Assembly (NCBI RefSeq): GCF_000417875.1
Contig: NW_006920873.1
Span: 665,067-729,066 of the forward strand
Direction of reading: 5' to 3'
DNA from: Pseudozyma flocculosa PF-1
Taxonomy: Eukaryota; Basidiomycota; Ustilaginomycetes; Ustilaginales; Ustilaginaceae
Length of the DNA: 64,000 bases
This document shows positions 20,680 to 30,427 of the stretch, piece after piece; the stretch's first letter is position 1; each line of letters begins with the position of its first letter. The notes beneath the pieces were generated by a model. The model was not told where the DNA came from, did not search any database, and saw only the letters and a list, made by a program, of their open reading frames with translations. The position numbers were made by a program, and so were the translations under genes.

Positions 20680-22329
20680 TCAGATGGCGCCTTTCCCCAA
20701 CGGGCTCCACGGCGTCTGGCCATCCTCGAGCACCGGCGTGGCCTTGGGCGTCTGGTCGGCCCGCGCCGCTTGCTGCGACGACGCCAGGGGCGTACTGGCG
20801 CTGCCGCCGACGGCGTCACGGAAGTAGTTGGAGGGCGCCGGCGGGTCCGGGTCGTTGTAGGGCGATGGCGGAAAGGCCTGGGTCGAGCTCGACGGGCTGA
20901 TGCCCCGCGATGGCGGCGCGCTGACCTGGAGGCTCTGTCTGGACTCGGACGCCGACCGGCTCATGCTGCCTTCCCCCGCGGCCAGCTGCAGGTCTTGCCC
21001 ATGGCGGTAGGGTTGCGTAGTGTCATAGGGGATCTGGTTGAAGAGGACCGAGACCGACTCGCCGTAGTGCGATCGCCGAATCGTCCTGAGAACGGGGGGG
21101 AAAGCGCCGGGCAGCAGCAAGTCAGCAAGCCGGTCCGCGCTGGTCGCTCGAGTGAGCCGCGCCCCGAGACTCACTCTGCGAGGACATGGGAGATGTCGAT
21201 CTCCTCGATCTTTGGGCATTTTGCCCGGTTCATCGACTGGGGCAGCGTGTTTGTGACGATGAGCTTCTCGAGGCGGCTCTTTGCGATCCTCTCGAGCGCC
21301 GGGCCGCTGAGGATGCCGTGGGTGACGATGGCGAGCACCCGCTCGGCGCCGTACTCGATCAGCTGGGCCGCGGCGAGCTCGAGGGTGCCGCAGGTGTCGG
21401 CCATGTCGTCGACCAGGATGGCCGTCTTGCCCTCGACGTTGCCGACGAGGACCATGCGCGAGACCTCGTTGGCGCGCTTGCGCTCCTTGTGGAAGAGGGC
21501 AAAGTCGAGCTCGAGGCGGTCGGCGAGCGACGTGGCGCGCTTGGCTCCTCCGGCGTCTGGCGAGACGATGACGGCCTTGTTGCAGTCGACCATCTCGCGG
21601 ATGTACTGGAGCGCCGCGGGCTCGGCGTAGAGGTTGTCGACGGGCACGTCAAAGAAGCCCTGGATCTGCGAGGCGTGCAGGTCCATGGTCTATAAAGGGA
21701 GCGATTGGGCGTCGAGAGAGGGGACGAGGACGAGAGGAAGACGGGTGAGGAGGGGTAGGTGATCAGCCAGGGCGCGGCACGATGGGGCCGCGAGAGCGCA
21801 ACTCAAGATCGAGGCCAAGACTCACGATGACGTGGTCGCAGCCGGCCTTTTCGAGCATGTTGGCGATGAGCTTGGCGGTGATGGGGGCCCTGCTCTTGTC
21901 CTTCTTGTCCTGGCGGGCGTAGAAGAAGTGCGGGATGACGGCCGTGATCCTGCGGGCGCTCGCCGTCTTGCAGGCGTGGATCATGATGAGGAGCTCCATG
22001 AGGGCCGTGTTGGGCGAGGCTGCGACGCCAGTCGGGGTGGGCGAGACGCACGACGTGTTGATGATGTAGACATCGTGCTCGCGGACCGACTCTGCGATGC
22101 GCACGATTGACTCTCCCGAGTCGTTGCGAGTGACGGTGGCCTTGCCCAGCGGCTGTCCCAGCCTGGCGTGGTCGGGCGGGGATCGACACGAGACGGGGGT
22201 GAGCGCGGGTGCAAAGCGCAAGACGGCCGCCTCGGCGTACGCAGCTCACCTCTTTGCCACGAGCTGTGCGAGCTCGGGATGGCTGGTCCCCGAAAAGACC
22301 TTGATACCTCCACCGCCGTTGAGCGACAT
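20680..22329 (-). CDS. PRS: Ribose-phosphate pyrophosphokinase (PRPP synthetase)
   Basis: Makes PRPP from ribose 5-phosphate and ATP for purine, pyrimidine, histidine and tryptophan synthesis. Four exons (22329-22250, 22162-21826, 21689-21175, 21085-20680) give 445 residues. Family blocks in order: [86 protein letters not shown] and the PRPP-binding loop [13 protein letters not shown], ending with [14 protein letters not shown]. The last 100 residues are a Ser/Pro/Gln-rich disordered tail beyond the usual 318-residue core. All introns have GTGAGY donors and fall between conserved blocks. Yeasts have several PRS paralogues; which one this matches was not resolved. Confidence 0.95.
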
Positions 22330-23235
22330 GATGGGCAGAGCTCGAGGTCGGTAGAAAGTGTGGGGGAGTAAGGAAGAGGTGCTGAGGGAAAGGGCTGGGT
22401 CGACTGCGCAGGTCGAAACGACTCGGGAAGAGAGGATGCGGGCAAAGGGCGAGGCGGTGCCAGCGGCGAGATGAAGCCGAGCAAAGGTGGGTGACCAGGA
22501 TTGAGGTGGTATCGAGAAGGTCGCACGACGGCACCGCTTCCGAGGGGCCCAAAGGAGTCAGCGGCCCACGCCCGCAATAGAGTTTTTTGTCCCGGACAAG
22601 CCGCCTTGATGCCGGCTGCCTGCCTGCCTGCCTGCCTGCCTGCCCGCCTGCCCGCCCGCACCCCTGCCTGCGCCCCGCTCCGGCGTCGTTGCGAAGATTC
22701 AGACCCGAGCCTCTCGAGCCTCGACCTCGGTCTTCGGAACCGCTCCAACCCCGATGCTCCCCAATCGGGACAGACCCTCAATCGGAAGTCAAGTCTCGTT
22801 GGAATCTAGCCGACTCCCGAGCCGATCAACGCCCTAGCCTCCACCTGCAGGCTGCTGCACGACAGCGTCGCGGATCGACGGCAGCAGGCCGGCCTGACGG
22901 GACGCAGCGAGGGGTTGGGTAAGCTTCCCTCTGGACCCCCTCTCGCTGCTGGACCTTTTGACGTGCCAGAAGCCAGCTCTAAAACAGAGATCCCGGATCT
23001 CGAGGCAGGCTGCCGAGCCCGGCTGGGGACCATCATGGACGGGCGGCTCCTGGCCTTTGACGGCCTCCTCTGCCAGCGCCCCCGACGGCTCAGCCTTGGG
23101 AGCGGATGAGGGTTCAAAGCAGGGCGGAGCTGTTCCCGAACCAGATTCCTTTCTTCTGTCCCTGCTCCTCTCCATCCCATCGACCAACCTCCATCCCCCA
23201 GCGCCTTTCGAGTCGGATCGATCCGACGACCGTTT
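22330..23235. promoter_or_regulatory. Divergent PRS / photolyase intergenic region
   Basis: About 900 bp between outward-facing starts. It contains (TGCC)7 at 22617-22644 followed by CCCGCC variants. No gene was seen. Confidence 0.45.
22617..22644. repeat. (TGCC)7 microsatellite
   Basis: Seven perfect copies in the divergent promoter region, the complement of the GGCA unit at 12585-12647. Confidence 0.9.
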
Positions 23236-25395
23236 ATGTTTCATCGCCTCCCAACCGCGACTCCCAGCAGACTACTCCTCCTGTACTCGCGTCCTTCGCT
23301 CGTTCGCGCGGCTCCTCCGAGACGCGCCGTCTTTGCTGCGCCCACCCACCATCGTCGCCCTCTGGTTACGTCGCCGCCCGACATGGCTCCCAAGCGCAAG
23401 ACTTCGGCGGCATCCGAAGCCAAGCAGAATGGCAACGAGGCCAACGGTGCCAGCGCCACGCCCGCGTCGCCCTCAAAGACGGTGGAGCAGACCGACCACG
23501 AGGAGCGCGCCCTTGACCCCAAATTGGCAGAGCACCCGGACGAGTCCGAGGAAGAGACGTCCAAGCCCCCGGCCAAAAAGTACAAGAAGTCGTCCAAGGC
23601 CACCGACCAGAAGGGCTCCATCGACATGGCCCAGAACACCGTAAAAAAGGGATACGGCGCAGACGCCTACGCAAAGGAGGGCAAGGGCTGGCACCGCTCC
23701 GACTTCAACCCCAAGGACTCGTCAAAGACGCCACTCCAGAGGCTCGAAGACTCGCTCAAGAAGCACGCCCCCTCCAAGATCGGAAGCGCAGAAGACGGCC
23801 GCAACGTCGTCTACTGGATGCGCATGCACGACCTACGCATCCACGACAACCGCGCCCTCGCCCACGCCTCTGAACTCGCAAAGCAGCGCAGGGACAAGGG
23901 CAAGGGCGGCAACCTCATCGCGCTCCACGTCATCAGCCCAGGCGACTTCCGCGCGCACGACCGCAGCGCCCGGCGCATCGACTTTGTCCTCCGCACGCTG
24001 AGGGACCTCGAGCGCAAGTTTGCCGAAAAGCAGATCCCCTTTGTCGTCGTCACCGTCGAGCCGCGCACCGCCATCATCGACCGCGTCTTTGAGCTGTGCA
24101 AGCAGTGGGGCGCGGGACAGCTCACGGCCAACATCGAGTACGAGGTCGACGAGCTGTGGCGCGACGCCAAGATGGTCGACCAGGCCGGCGAACGCGACGT
24201 GGCCTTCTCGCTCTTCCACGACTGCTACGTCGTGCCGCCGGGCAAGGTGACGACCAACGACGGCAGGCCCTACAGCGTCTTTTCGCCGTGGAACCGCAAG
24301 TGGACCGACATCCTCTCCAAGGACATGTCGCTCCTCGACGAGTCGCCCGAGCCCGAGCCCAACGACAAGGCCATCCGCCAGGACAAGGAGCTGGGCGCGC
24401 TGTTCGACCTCGAAAAGCTGGGCGACGGGTACGGCATCCCGGACCAGCTCGAGGGCTTCGAGTGCGCCGACCGCGACTACATGGCCAAGCTCTGGCCGGT
24501 CGAGGGCGACGCGGCCAAGAAGGTGCTCGACAACTTCATGGAGGGCAAGGGAGGCAAGACGATCCTCGACGCGCCCGCCAACGAAGGGTCGGAAAACGTC
24601 GGCGCCAACTCGAAAGAGTCGCGCATCGGGCGGTACAGCACCGGGCGCAACCTCGTCTCCGAGAACGGCACGTCGCGCATCAGCCCGTACCTGGCCGCGG
24701 GGCTCGTCTCGCCGCGCGAGTGCCTGAGGCGGACCATGGCGATCAACAAGAACCGCCTGCACGTCGGCCGCGACTCGGGCGTGGCCATGTGGAACACCGA
24801 GGTGTCGTTCCGCGACTTCTACGGCCACGTCCTGGCCGCCTGGCCCAAGGTGTGCATGGGCCACGCCTTTATCACAAAGTACGAGGACGTCAAGTGGGAG
24901 ACGGACAGCGAGACGCTGCAGGCGTGGAAGGAAGGCCGGACGGGCTACCCGATCGTCGACGCGGCGCAGCGGCAGTGCATCAAGCAGGGCTACATCCACA
25001 ACCGCGGCCGCATGATCTCGGCCATGTTCCTCACCAAGCACCTCCTCCACGACTGGCGCGAGGGCGAGCGCCACTTTAGCCTCAACTTTGTCGACCAGGA
25101 CTTTGCCTCCAACAACGGCGGCTGGCAGTGGTCGGCCTCGACGGGCACCGACCCGCAGCCCTACTTCCGCATCTTTAACCCGCTCTCGCAGTCGGAAAAG
25201 AGCGACCCGGACGGCGAGTACATCCGCCACTTTGTGCCCGAGCTCCGCAACGTCAAGGGCAACGCCATCCACGACCCTTTCAACCGTCTCAGCCCGGCCG
25301 AGTTCAAGAAGCTCGGCTACCCCAAGCCCATCGTCGAGCACAAGCAGGCGAGGGAGAGGGCGTTGAGGAGGTTCAAGAACCCCGGCGACGAGTAG
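23236..25395 (+). CDS. PHR1: Class I CPD photolyase
   Basis: Blue-light enzyme that splits UV-induced cyclobutane pyrimidine dimers using FAD. Single exon, 719 residues from the first ATG. The N-terminal photolyase domain begins near residue 193 (VVYWMRMHDLRIHDNRALAHA). The FAD domain has SRISPYLAAGLVSPRE, WNTEVSFRDFYGHVL, TGYPIVDAAQRQ, IHNRGRMISAMFLTKHLL and ASNNGGWQWSASTGTDPQP, the last holding the Asn and Trp residues typical of CPD photolyases. The first 49 residues are Arg/Leu/Ser/Pro-rich without acidic residues until Asp49, like a mitochondrial presequence. A second in-frame ATG at 23383 (MAPKRKTS) starts a form with a basic, nuclear-signal-like N terminus. Photolyases working in both nucleus and mitochondria are known in yeast. 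Confidence 0.93.
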   Translation: MFHRLPTATPSRLLLLYSRPSLVRAAPPRRAVFAAPTHHRRPLVTSPPDMAPKRKTSAASEAKQNGNEANGASATPASPSKTVEQTDHEERALDPKLAEHPDESEEETSKPPAKKYKKSSKATDQKGSIDMAQNTVKKGYGADAYAKEGKGWHRSDFNPKDSSKTPLQRLEDSLKKHAPSKIGSAEDGRNVVYWMRMHDLRIHDNRALAHASELAKQRRDKGKGGNLIALHVISPGDFRAHDRSARRIDFVLRTLRDLERKFAEKQIPFVVVTVEPRTAIIDRVFELCKQWGAGQLTANIEYEVDELWRDAKMVDQAGERDVAFSLFHDCYVVPPGKVTTNDGRPYSVFSPWNRKWTDILSKDMSLLDESPEPEPNDKAIRQDKELGALFDLEKLGDGYGIPDQLEGFECADRDYMAKLWPVEGDAAKKVLDNFMEGKGGKTILDAPANEGSENVGANSKESRIGRYSTGRNLVSENGTSRISPYLAAGLVSPRECLRRTMAINKNRLHVGRDSGVAMWNTEVSFRDFYGHVLAAWPKVCMGHAFITKYEDVKWETDSETLQAWKEGRTGYPIVDAAQRQCIKQGYIHNRGRMISAMFLTKHLLHDWREGERHFSLNFVDQDFASNNGGWQWSASTGTDPQPYFRIFNPLSQSEKSDPDGEYIRHFVPELRNVKGNAIHDPFNRLSPAEFKKLGYPKPIVEHKQARERALRRFKNPGDE

Positions 25396-25876
25396 TGCCC
25401 GCAGCCCAGCATCCTGGCGTGGCGGCGGGACCCCGACGAGGGTGAGGACGAGAACGAGGGTGAGGACGGATCTCGAAGGCTTGGCGATTCAGTCGTTCTT
25501 AATCTAGTGCCGCCGTGCGAGTTGCGCCCATGTCAGCGGCCCCGCCCGTTGTGCGCGACTGTCGGTGCGGTGAACTGACGGATCGATTTCTCAAGACTTC
25601 CCAAGGCAAAGACGAGAGGGCGTGTACGAAGGGACCGAGAGGCAGGTAACAGATCGTGAGGTATACAGGTTCGGACGGGGGTTCCTCAGCCGATGTCGTG
25701 AAACAGGGGCGAGCAAGGTGGGTCGTGAGCGTTTATTGCGTCGCGGAGCCAGAGGTTCGAAGCGCGGAAGAGTCGTCGAGATGCATCACGAGTCCAGGGG
25801 ATGCGATGAGCGTGATAAGGGGGTTCCCAAGGACCGGGCGTCACCGAGGACGGCCTCGACGAGGGTCGGCACGCCC
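25396..25876. other. Convergent 3' region
   Basis: About 480 bp between the photolyase and transporter stop codons. A GAGGGTGAGGACGAGAACGA-type repeat sits near 25437-25467. Nothing else was recognised. Confidence 0.4.
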
Positions 25877-27792
25877 CTAGGCGGTGTGGACGTCGAGGTC
25901 GTCCTTCTTGCCGTGGCTGGACGAGTCGTCGTCCTTCTCCTTTTCGTTGATGGGGAGCGCGTCGCCGGCCTCGGTGATGCCGGCGAGGCGGAGCAGGCCG
26001 ACCTCGCGCTGGGCCTGGAGCATCTGCTCGGCCTCCCACTTGGAGCGGCCCGAGTTGTCGCCGAAGAGCTCGTCGAGCTCGTCGAGCGTGCGCTGCTTGG
26101 TTTCCGGTACGAAAAAGTAGACGTAGGCGGCGCCGATGATGGACATGAGGCCGAGGAAGATGTAGGCGCCGTACTTGGCCGCCTTGACAAAGTCGGGCGT
26201 CGACATGGCGACGGCAAAGTTGTTGAGCCAGTTGCTGCTGGCGCCCAGGCTGACGCCCTTGGCGCGCAGGCCGAGCGGGAAGACCTCGGCCACGACGACC
26301 CAGGCGCAGGGACCCCACGAGAAGCCGAAGGCGACGGCAAAGAGCCAGATGAAGACGCAGGCGACCCAGCCGGCGGCCGTGTGGGCGGCCCAGTTGTCGG
26401 AGCAGGTGGCAATGATGATGGCGACCGATAGGTGGCAGACACCCATGCAGATGGCGCCGACGATGAGCGTAGGCTTGCGTCCCCAGCTGTCGACGTAGAG
26501 GACGGCGGGGATTGTGGCGAGGAACATGGCCACGCCGACGACGCCCGAGGCGAGCAGCGAGATGGTGTTGGAGCTGTCGAGGCCGATCGACTGGAAGATG
26601 AAGGGCGCGTAGTACAGGATGAAGTTGACGCCCGTCCACTGCTGGAAGAACATGACGAGGATGGCGACGAGCGTTCGCCTGAGGTTGCTCGGGTTGGCAA
26701 ACAGGCTCTTGTACTGCGCCAGACCGAGCTTGAACTTGCTGCCCGCCGAGTCGCCCTGGAGGTGCGGGAAGTCGTGCTGCGACAGGCGCATCTCGAAGAG
26801 CTTCTGGGCCTTGAGCTCGAGATACTCCATCTGGACGAGCAGGTCCTTCTCCGGAAGGCGACGGAGGTTGGCGATGACGTTGAGCGCCTCTTGATCGCGG
26901 CCCTCATTCATGAGCCAGCGGGGAGACTCGGGTACGACAAAGGCCATGCCGGCGGCCAGGATCAAGGCCGGCAGGATCTGGATTGTGATGGGAATGAGCC
27001 AGGCAGCCGAGCTCTGTCCCTCGCCCGTACCGCCGATGTAGTTGGTGCCGTATGTGATCCAGTAGCTGTGAACACGTATCGTTCACGAGAATGAACAGGC
27101 ATCGTTCACGAATGAGGACACGCATCGTTCACGAACGAGAACACGCATATGAACCCATACCGTTCACGCGTCAGTATCTATGCCGAAATCTGTCCTTGAC
27201 GTATCTCTGCCATCGGGCGGGCTCACCTGATCATGATGCCGAAGGTGATTGCGAGCTGCTGCAGGGAGACGAGAGAGCCTCGGATCTCAGGAGCAGCCAG
27301 TTCGGCGTTGTAAAGGGGGACGACCATGCTGAGGGAGCCGACGCCGAGACCGGTGACGGTACGGCCGGCGAGGATGTAGTCATAATTGCCTCCGTGGGTG
27401 CAGGCCTGGATGATGACACCGATGATGAAGATGAAGCAGGCGAGGACGGTACAGAGCTTGCGACCGAGCCTGTCGGCGAGGTAGCCGTTGGCGAGGACAC
27501 CGACCCAAGCGCCAAGCTCGAGGATACTGGTGAGCAGACCACTGAGGGTGGCGTTCTCGATGCCCGTGACACCGCTGGCTCGGGCAAACGAGTTCATGGA
27601 GAGGATCTGGCCGAAGAGACCCTGGTTGAAGCCATAGACGAGGCCGCCGAGCGAAGCAAAGACGGCGATCGAAGTGGTGCGGCCGTTCTTGAGTAGTCCG
27701 GCGAGACCGGGGGAGCCGGCGAGTTCGATGCGGCGAGCGGCGAGGGTCGCCTCGACACCCGATCCGCCTTGGCTGCTGGCGAAGGGGGCCAT
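25877..27792 (-). CDS. MFS sugar transporter
   Basis: Twelve-helix sugar porter of the plasma membrane. Two exons (27792-27227, 27065-25877) give 584 residues. Signatures: GFNQGLFGQIL, DRLGRKL, LAGRTVTGLGVG, PLYNAELAAPEIRG, PESPRWLM, QQWTGVNFILYYAP, DSWGRKPTL and PETKQRTLDELDELF. The phase-2 intron splits GIMIS|YWITYG in a membrane helix. The C-terminal 60 residues are hydrophilic and charged. Substrate cannot be read from sequence; hexoses and quinate-type compounds are both served by relatives. The start MAPFASS is chosen because it follows the promoter and leads directly into the domain. The intron contains a 23-bp tandem repeat. Confidence 0.9.
27078..27170. repeat. 23-bp intronic minisatellite
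   Basis: Inside the transporter intron. The core ATCGTTCACGA occurs at 27078, 27101 and 27124 (23-bp spacing), with a decayed fourth copy, ACCGTTCACGC, at about 27159. Confidence 0.85.
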
Positions 27793-30427
27793 GGTGGAGG
27801 GTGGGCGTATGAAAGATCGGCGGTAGGAGAAAGAGTGAGGGCACGGAAAGAACGAGGTGGGCAAAGGGGAGGGAGGGAGGGCCTTGGAACAAAAGTCGAG
27901 GGGGCCGAGCGTCGAGGCGACGTGGTTTTAACTGAAGGGGGGTGGAGCGCAAGACGATGAACGGGCCAGGCGCAGAGGAGGCGTGGCCCCCATGCTACCG
28001 AGCCACTGCCTGACCTGGAGAGCGCCTCGTCGTCTATCGGCTGGGGAGGCGTGGCTGGGTTGCAAAGTCCGGCCTTGCGAGTGTCAGGTGCGAAGCCCAC
28101 ACGGGAGGCGCGGGGCTGATGAGCGAGGGCGTCGCGGTCAACGCAGGGCCAACGTCGCCGGTGTCGCGTCTGGTGGCCACGAGGTAGACAAACGAGGCAA
28201 AAGACGTACGAGAAGCGGGGCGTCGGCGCAACGGGGCTAAGGTCAGGTCGTGGTGGGTTGTCTTTGGTCGGCGTGGGGCAGAGGGGCACGGTGCTCATCG
28301 AGCTGAAAGCAGGTGCCGTATGGCGTTCTGCGGTAGCCAAACCAGGCAGGGTCTGGCACCGTCGACGGCGAGGTTGCCGGTCGATGTAAAGGCAGGAGGA
28401 GCGGACTACACTGTACTGGGGGGGTCATCTGAGCAGAAGGAGCGGGGGCAGAGAGGAGAGTGCGGGGGTGTCCAAGGAACGAGCAGCAAGACACCCTCGG
28501 GTAGACTCAGCAGAGAGGAAGAGGTAGAGTAGTGCAGTCAGGCAGGCTGGCACCTCGAGCCCATCTGAAGAAAGCGTGATAGGCTGTCATGCTAGAGCCA
28601 GGAGGCGAGCAAGCCACAGCATAGAGGCGGGCAGCCTTGATCCATGCACGACGGCGCGCGCCAAACTCGATCGATGCTGTCGTCGACAACAGTCGAGGGG
28701 TCGCCGGCGGCCAGCAGCGCCGATGTCGTTTGCCCCGTCGTCTTTCGATGCCATGGCAGCGATGGGCCCCGCAAACATGCAGATGCATCCTAGCCGCATC
28801 GTCCACCGTCACCGTCGACGGTTTCCATGATGGTCCACGACGACGTCTCCGCGCAGTCCGCCTCGTCGCAACTCGTCGCATGGCCAGAGAGGCGTCGCAG
28901 AGGCCGATTCAACCGGCGACCCGACCAGGTCACACGTCCCTCCGTCCGTGCTGGTGAGTGAGTTACTGTAGGTACCCTTTTGCCTGGCCCGGTGGCATCC
29001 ATCCCCCACGCGCCCCCCGCTTCCCTTCGGTTCTCGTTCCCCCGGACGACCGTCGTCGACCGGTGAGGGTCGCCGGTGCGTGTCCAAAACGGGACCTTTT
29101 CACCGACTACTGTACTTTGCCGTCGGAAGCCTCCTCGTCTTGTGCTCTACAGAGGCTGACTTGGCCCTGCCTCTGCCACGCCCGGCATCAAGGTGCCGTC
29201 GCCTGTCGTGGTCGCGAAGCGTCTTGGTCGAGACGCGCGCCGCCGCCGGCGTTTGCTGCCACAAAGGCGTGCGTAGCTGCCGTGCACCTTACATAGTCTC
29301 TTTGGATCCTCGTGGCGGGTGCGCTTGCCCGACACGTACTCTGTCCGCAATTGCCGGCAGACGAAAGAGGTTGTGCGCGCGTAACGAGGCGTCGATGCCG
29401 AAGCCGAAGCGGTTGCTCCATGGCCCGGCGAGCTGAGCCTGGTCGCCGTCCCGGTCTCGGCCTGAACCTGCTATGTCCGAGGCGGTCGGATGCTTTCACC
29501 CCCTGCCTGCCTGCCGGATCCTTGGCCTCCATCGTGTCCTCTCTGTCTTCCGAGACCGTGTGCTTCCGTATGCCTGCCCCTGACTTGCCGGAGCCGCGTC
29601 TTTGGCCTCGAGATCCTGACGGTTCGGGTTGCCGGTCGGAACTGTCATGGCCGTCGATGCCGCCTCGTCTCGGACGTACGCCAACCATTGCCTGCCACAG
29701 TCCGCTGCTTGCTTACGGTGAAATCAAGTCGACTGCGCAGTCCACTGTTTCGCCGCCACCCGACTGGGAGCAGGTGTAGTCATACGCCGCGCCGTGGTGG
29801 TTCCTGGTGTGGGTGCGCGTGCGCGTGTGTGTGTGGGGAAGCCAAGACATCGGATCGAGCCATTGCTCAAACCGGCGACGTTTGCGACGCATTCGACCCT
29901 GCCCGCCCTCTTTGCCTGTCCCTGGCTCGCCCTGCCGGCCTACGATATCCCCTCGACGACCCCCCGCACCGGCGACGACGACCTCCAACAAAAGGCACAA
30001 GGACGCTGCGGGGCAAGCACGCCTCAGCTACACTACCGGTACCACAGGTCGTCCGCCGGTCAAGCTTCGGCAATCTCTCGTCGGCGCCGCTCCACTTTGC
30101 CTCGCCTCGCCCTTCCGATACGCACGTATGTATGTACCTGCCGTAACGACATTAGCAGCAGCAGCGATACGATTCTCTGGCCGCCATCACGCTCCTCGGC
30201 CCTGGTTGCTACCTAACCGCTCTCGCCCCACACACCGGCGTCGTTGATCTTCGGTGCCATCCAGTTGACATCAGCGCAGCATGTATATATAGCACTTTTT
30301 CAAACCCAGTCGCAATTGTCATGGTCCAGCATCCATCTCCCTCGTCTCTCAAGCCATTGACCACCTCGTCGATCCCCCCTTGCTCATCTTTTCCCCCCTC
30401 CCCAAGGGTCCTCCGCCCCTAGTCACG
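27793..30427. other. 2.6 kb region without a recognised gene
   Basis: It separates the outward-facing transporter and beta-glucosidase genes. Open frames here are short, rich in Arg, Pro, Ser and Cys, and lack the codon usage of real genes nearby. A GTGTGT/GCGT purine-pyrimidine stretch lies at about 29808-29838. It could be two long regulated promoters or hold a non-coding RNA; nothing decides this. Confidence 0.4.
30284..30291 (+). promoter_or_regulatory. TATA box of the beta-glucosidase gene
   Basis: TATATATA lies 137 bp upstream of the start codon at 30428, followed by a CT-rich stretch. It is one of the clearest TATA boxes in the window and suits an inducible secreted enzyme. Confidence 0.6.

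Noticed and set aside
1..22329. ADE4, PRS and MTHFR as a purine/one-carbon gene cluster
   Set aside because: They are separated by unrelated genes, differ in orientation and share no evident promoter elements; proximity is probably chance.
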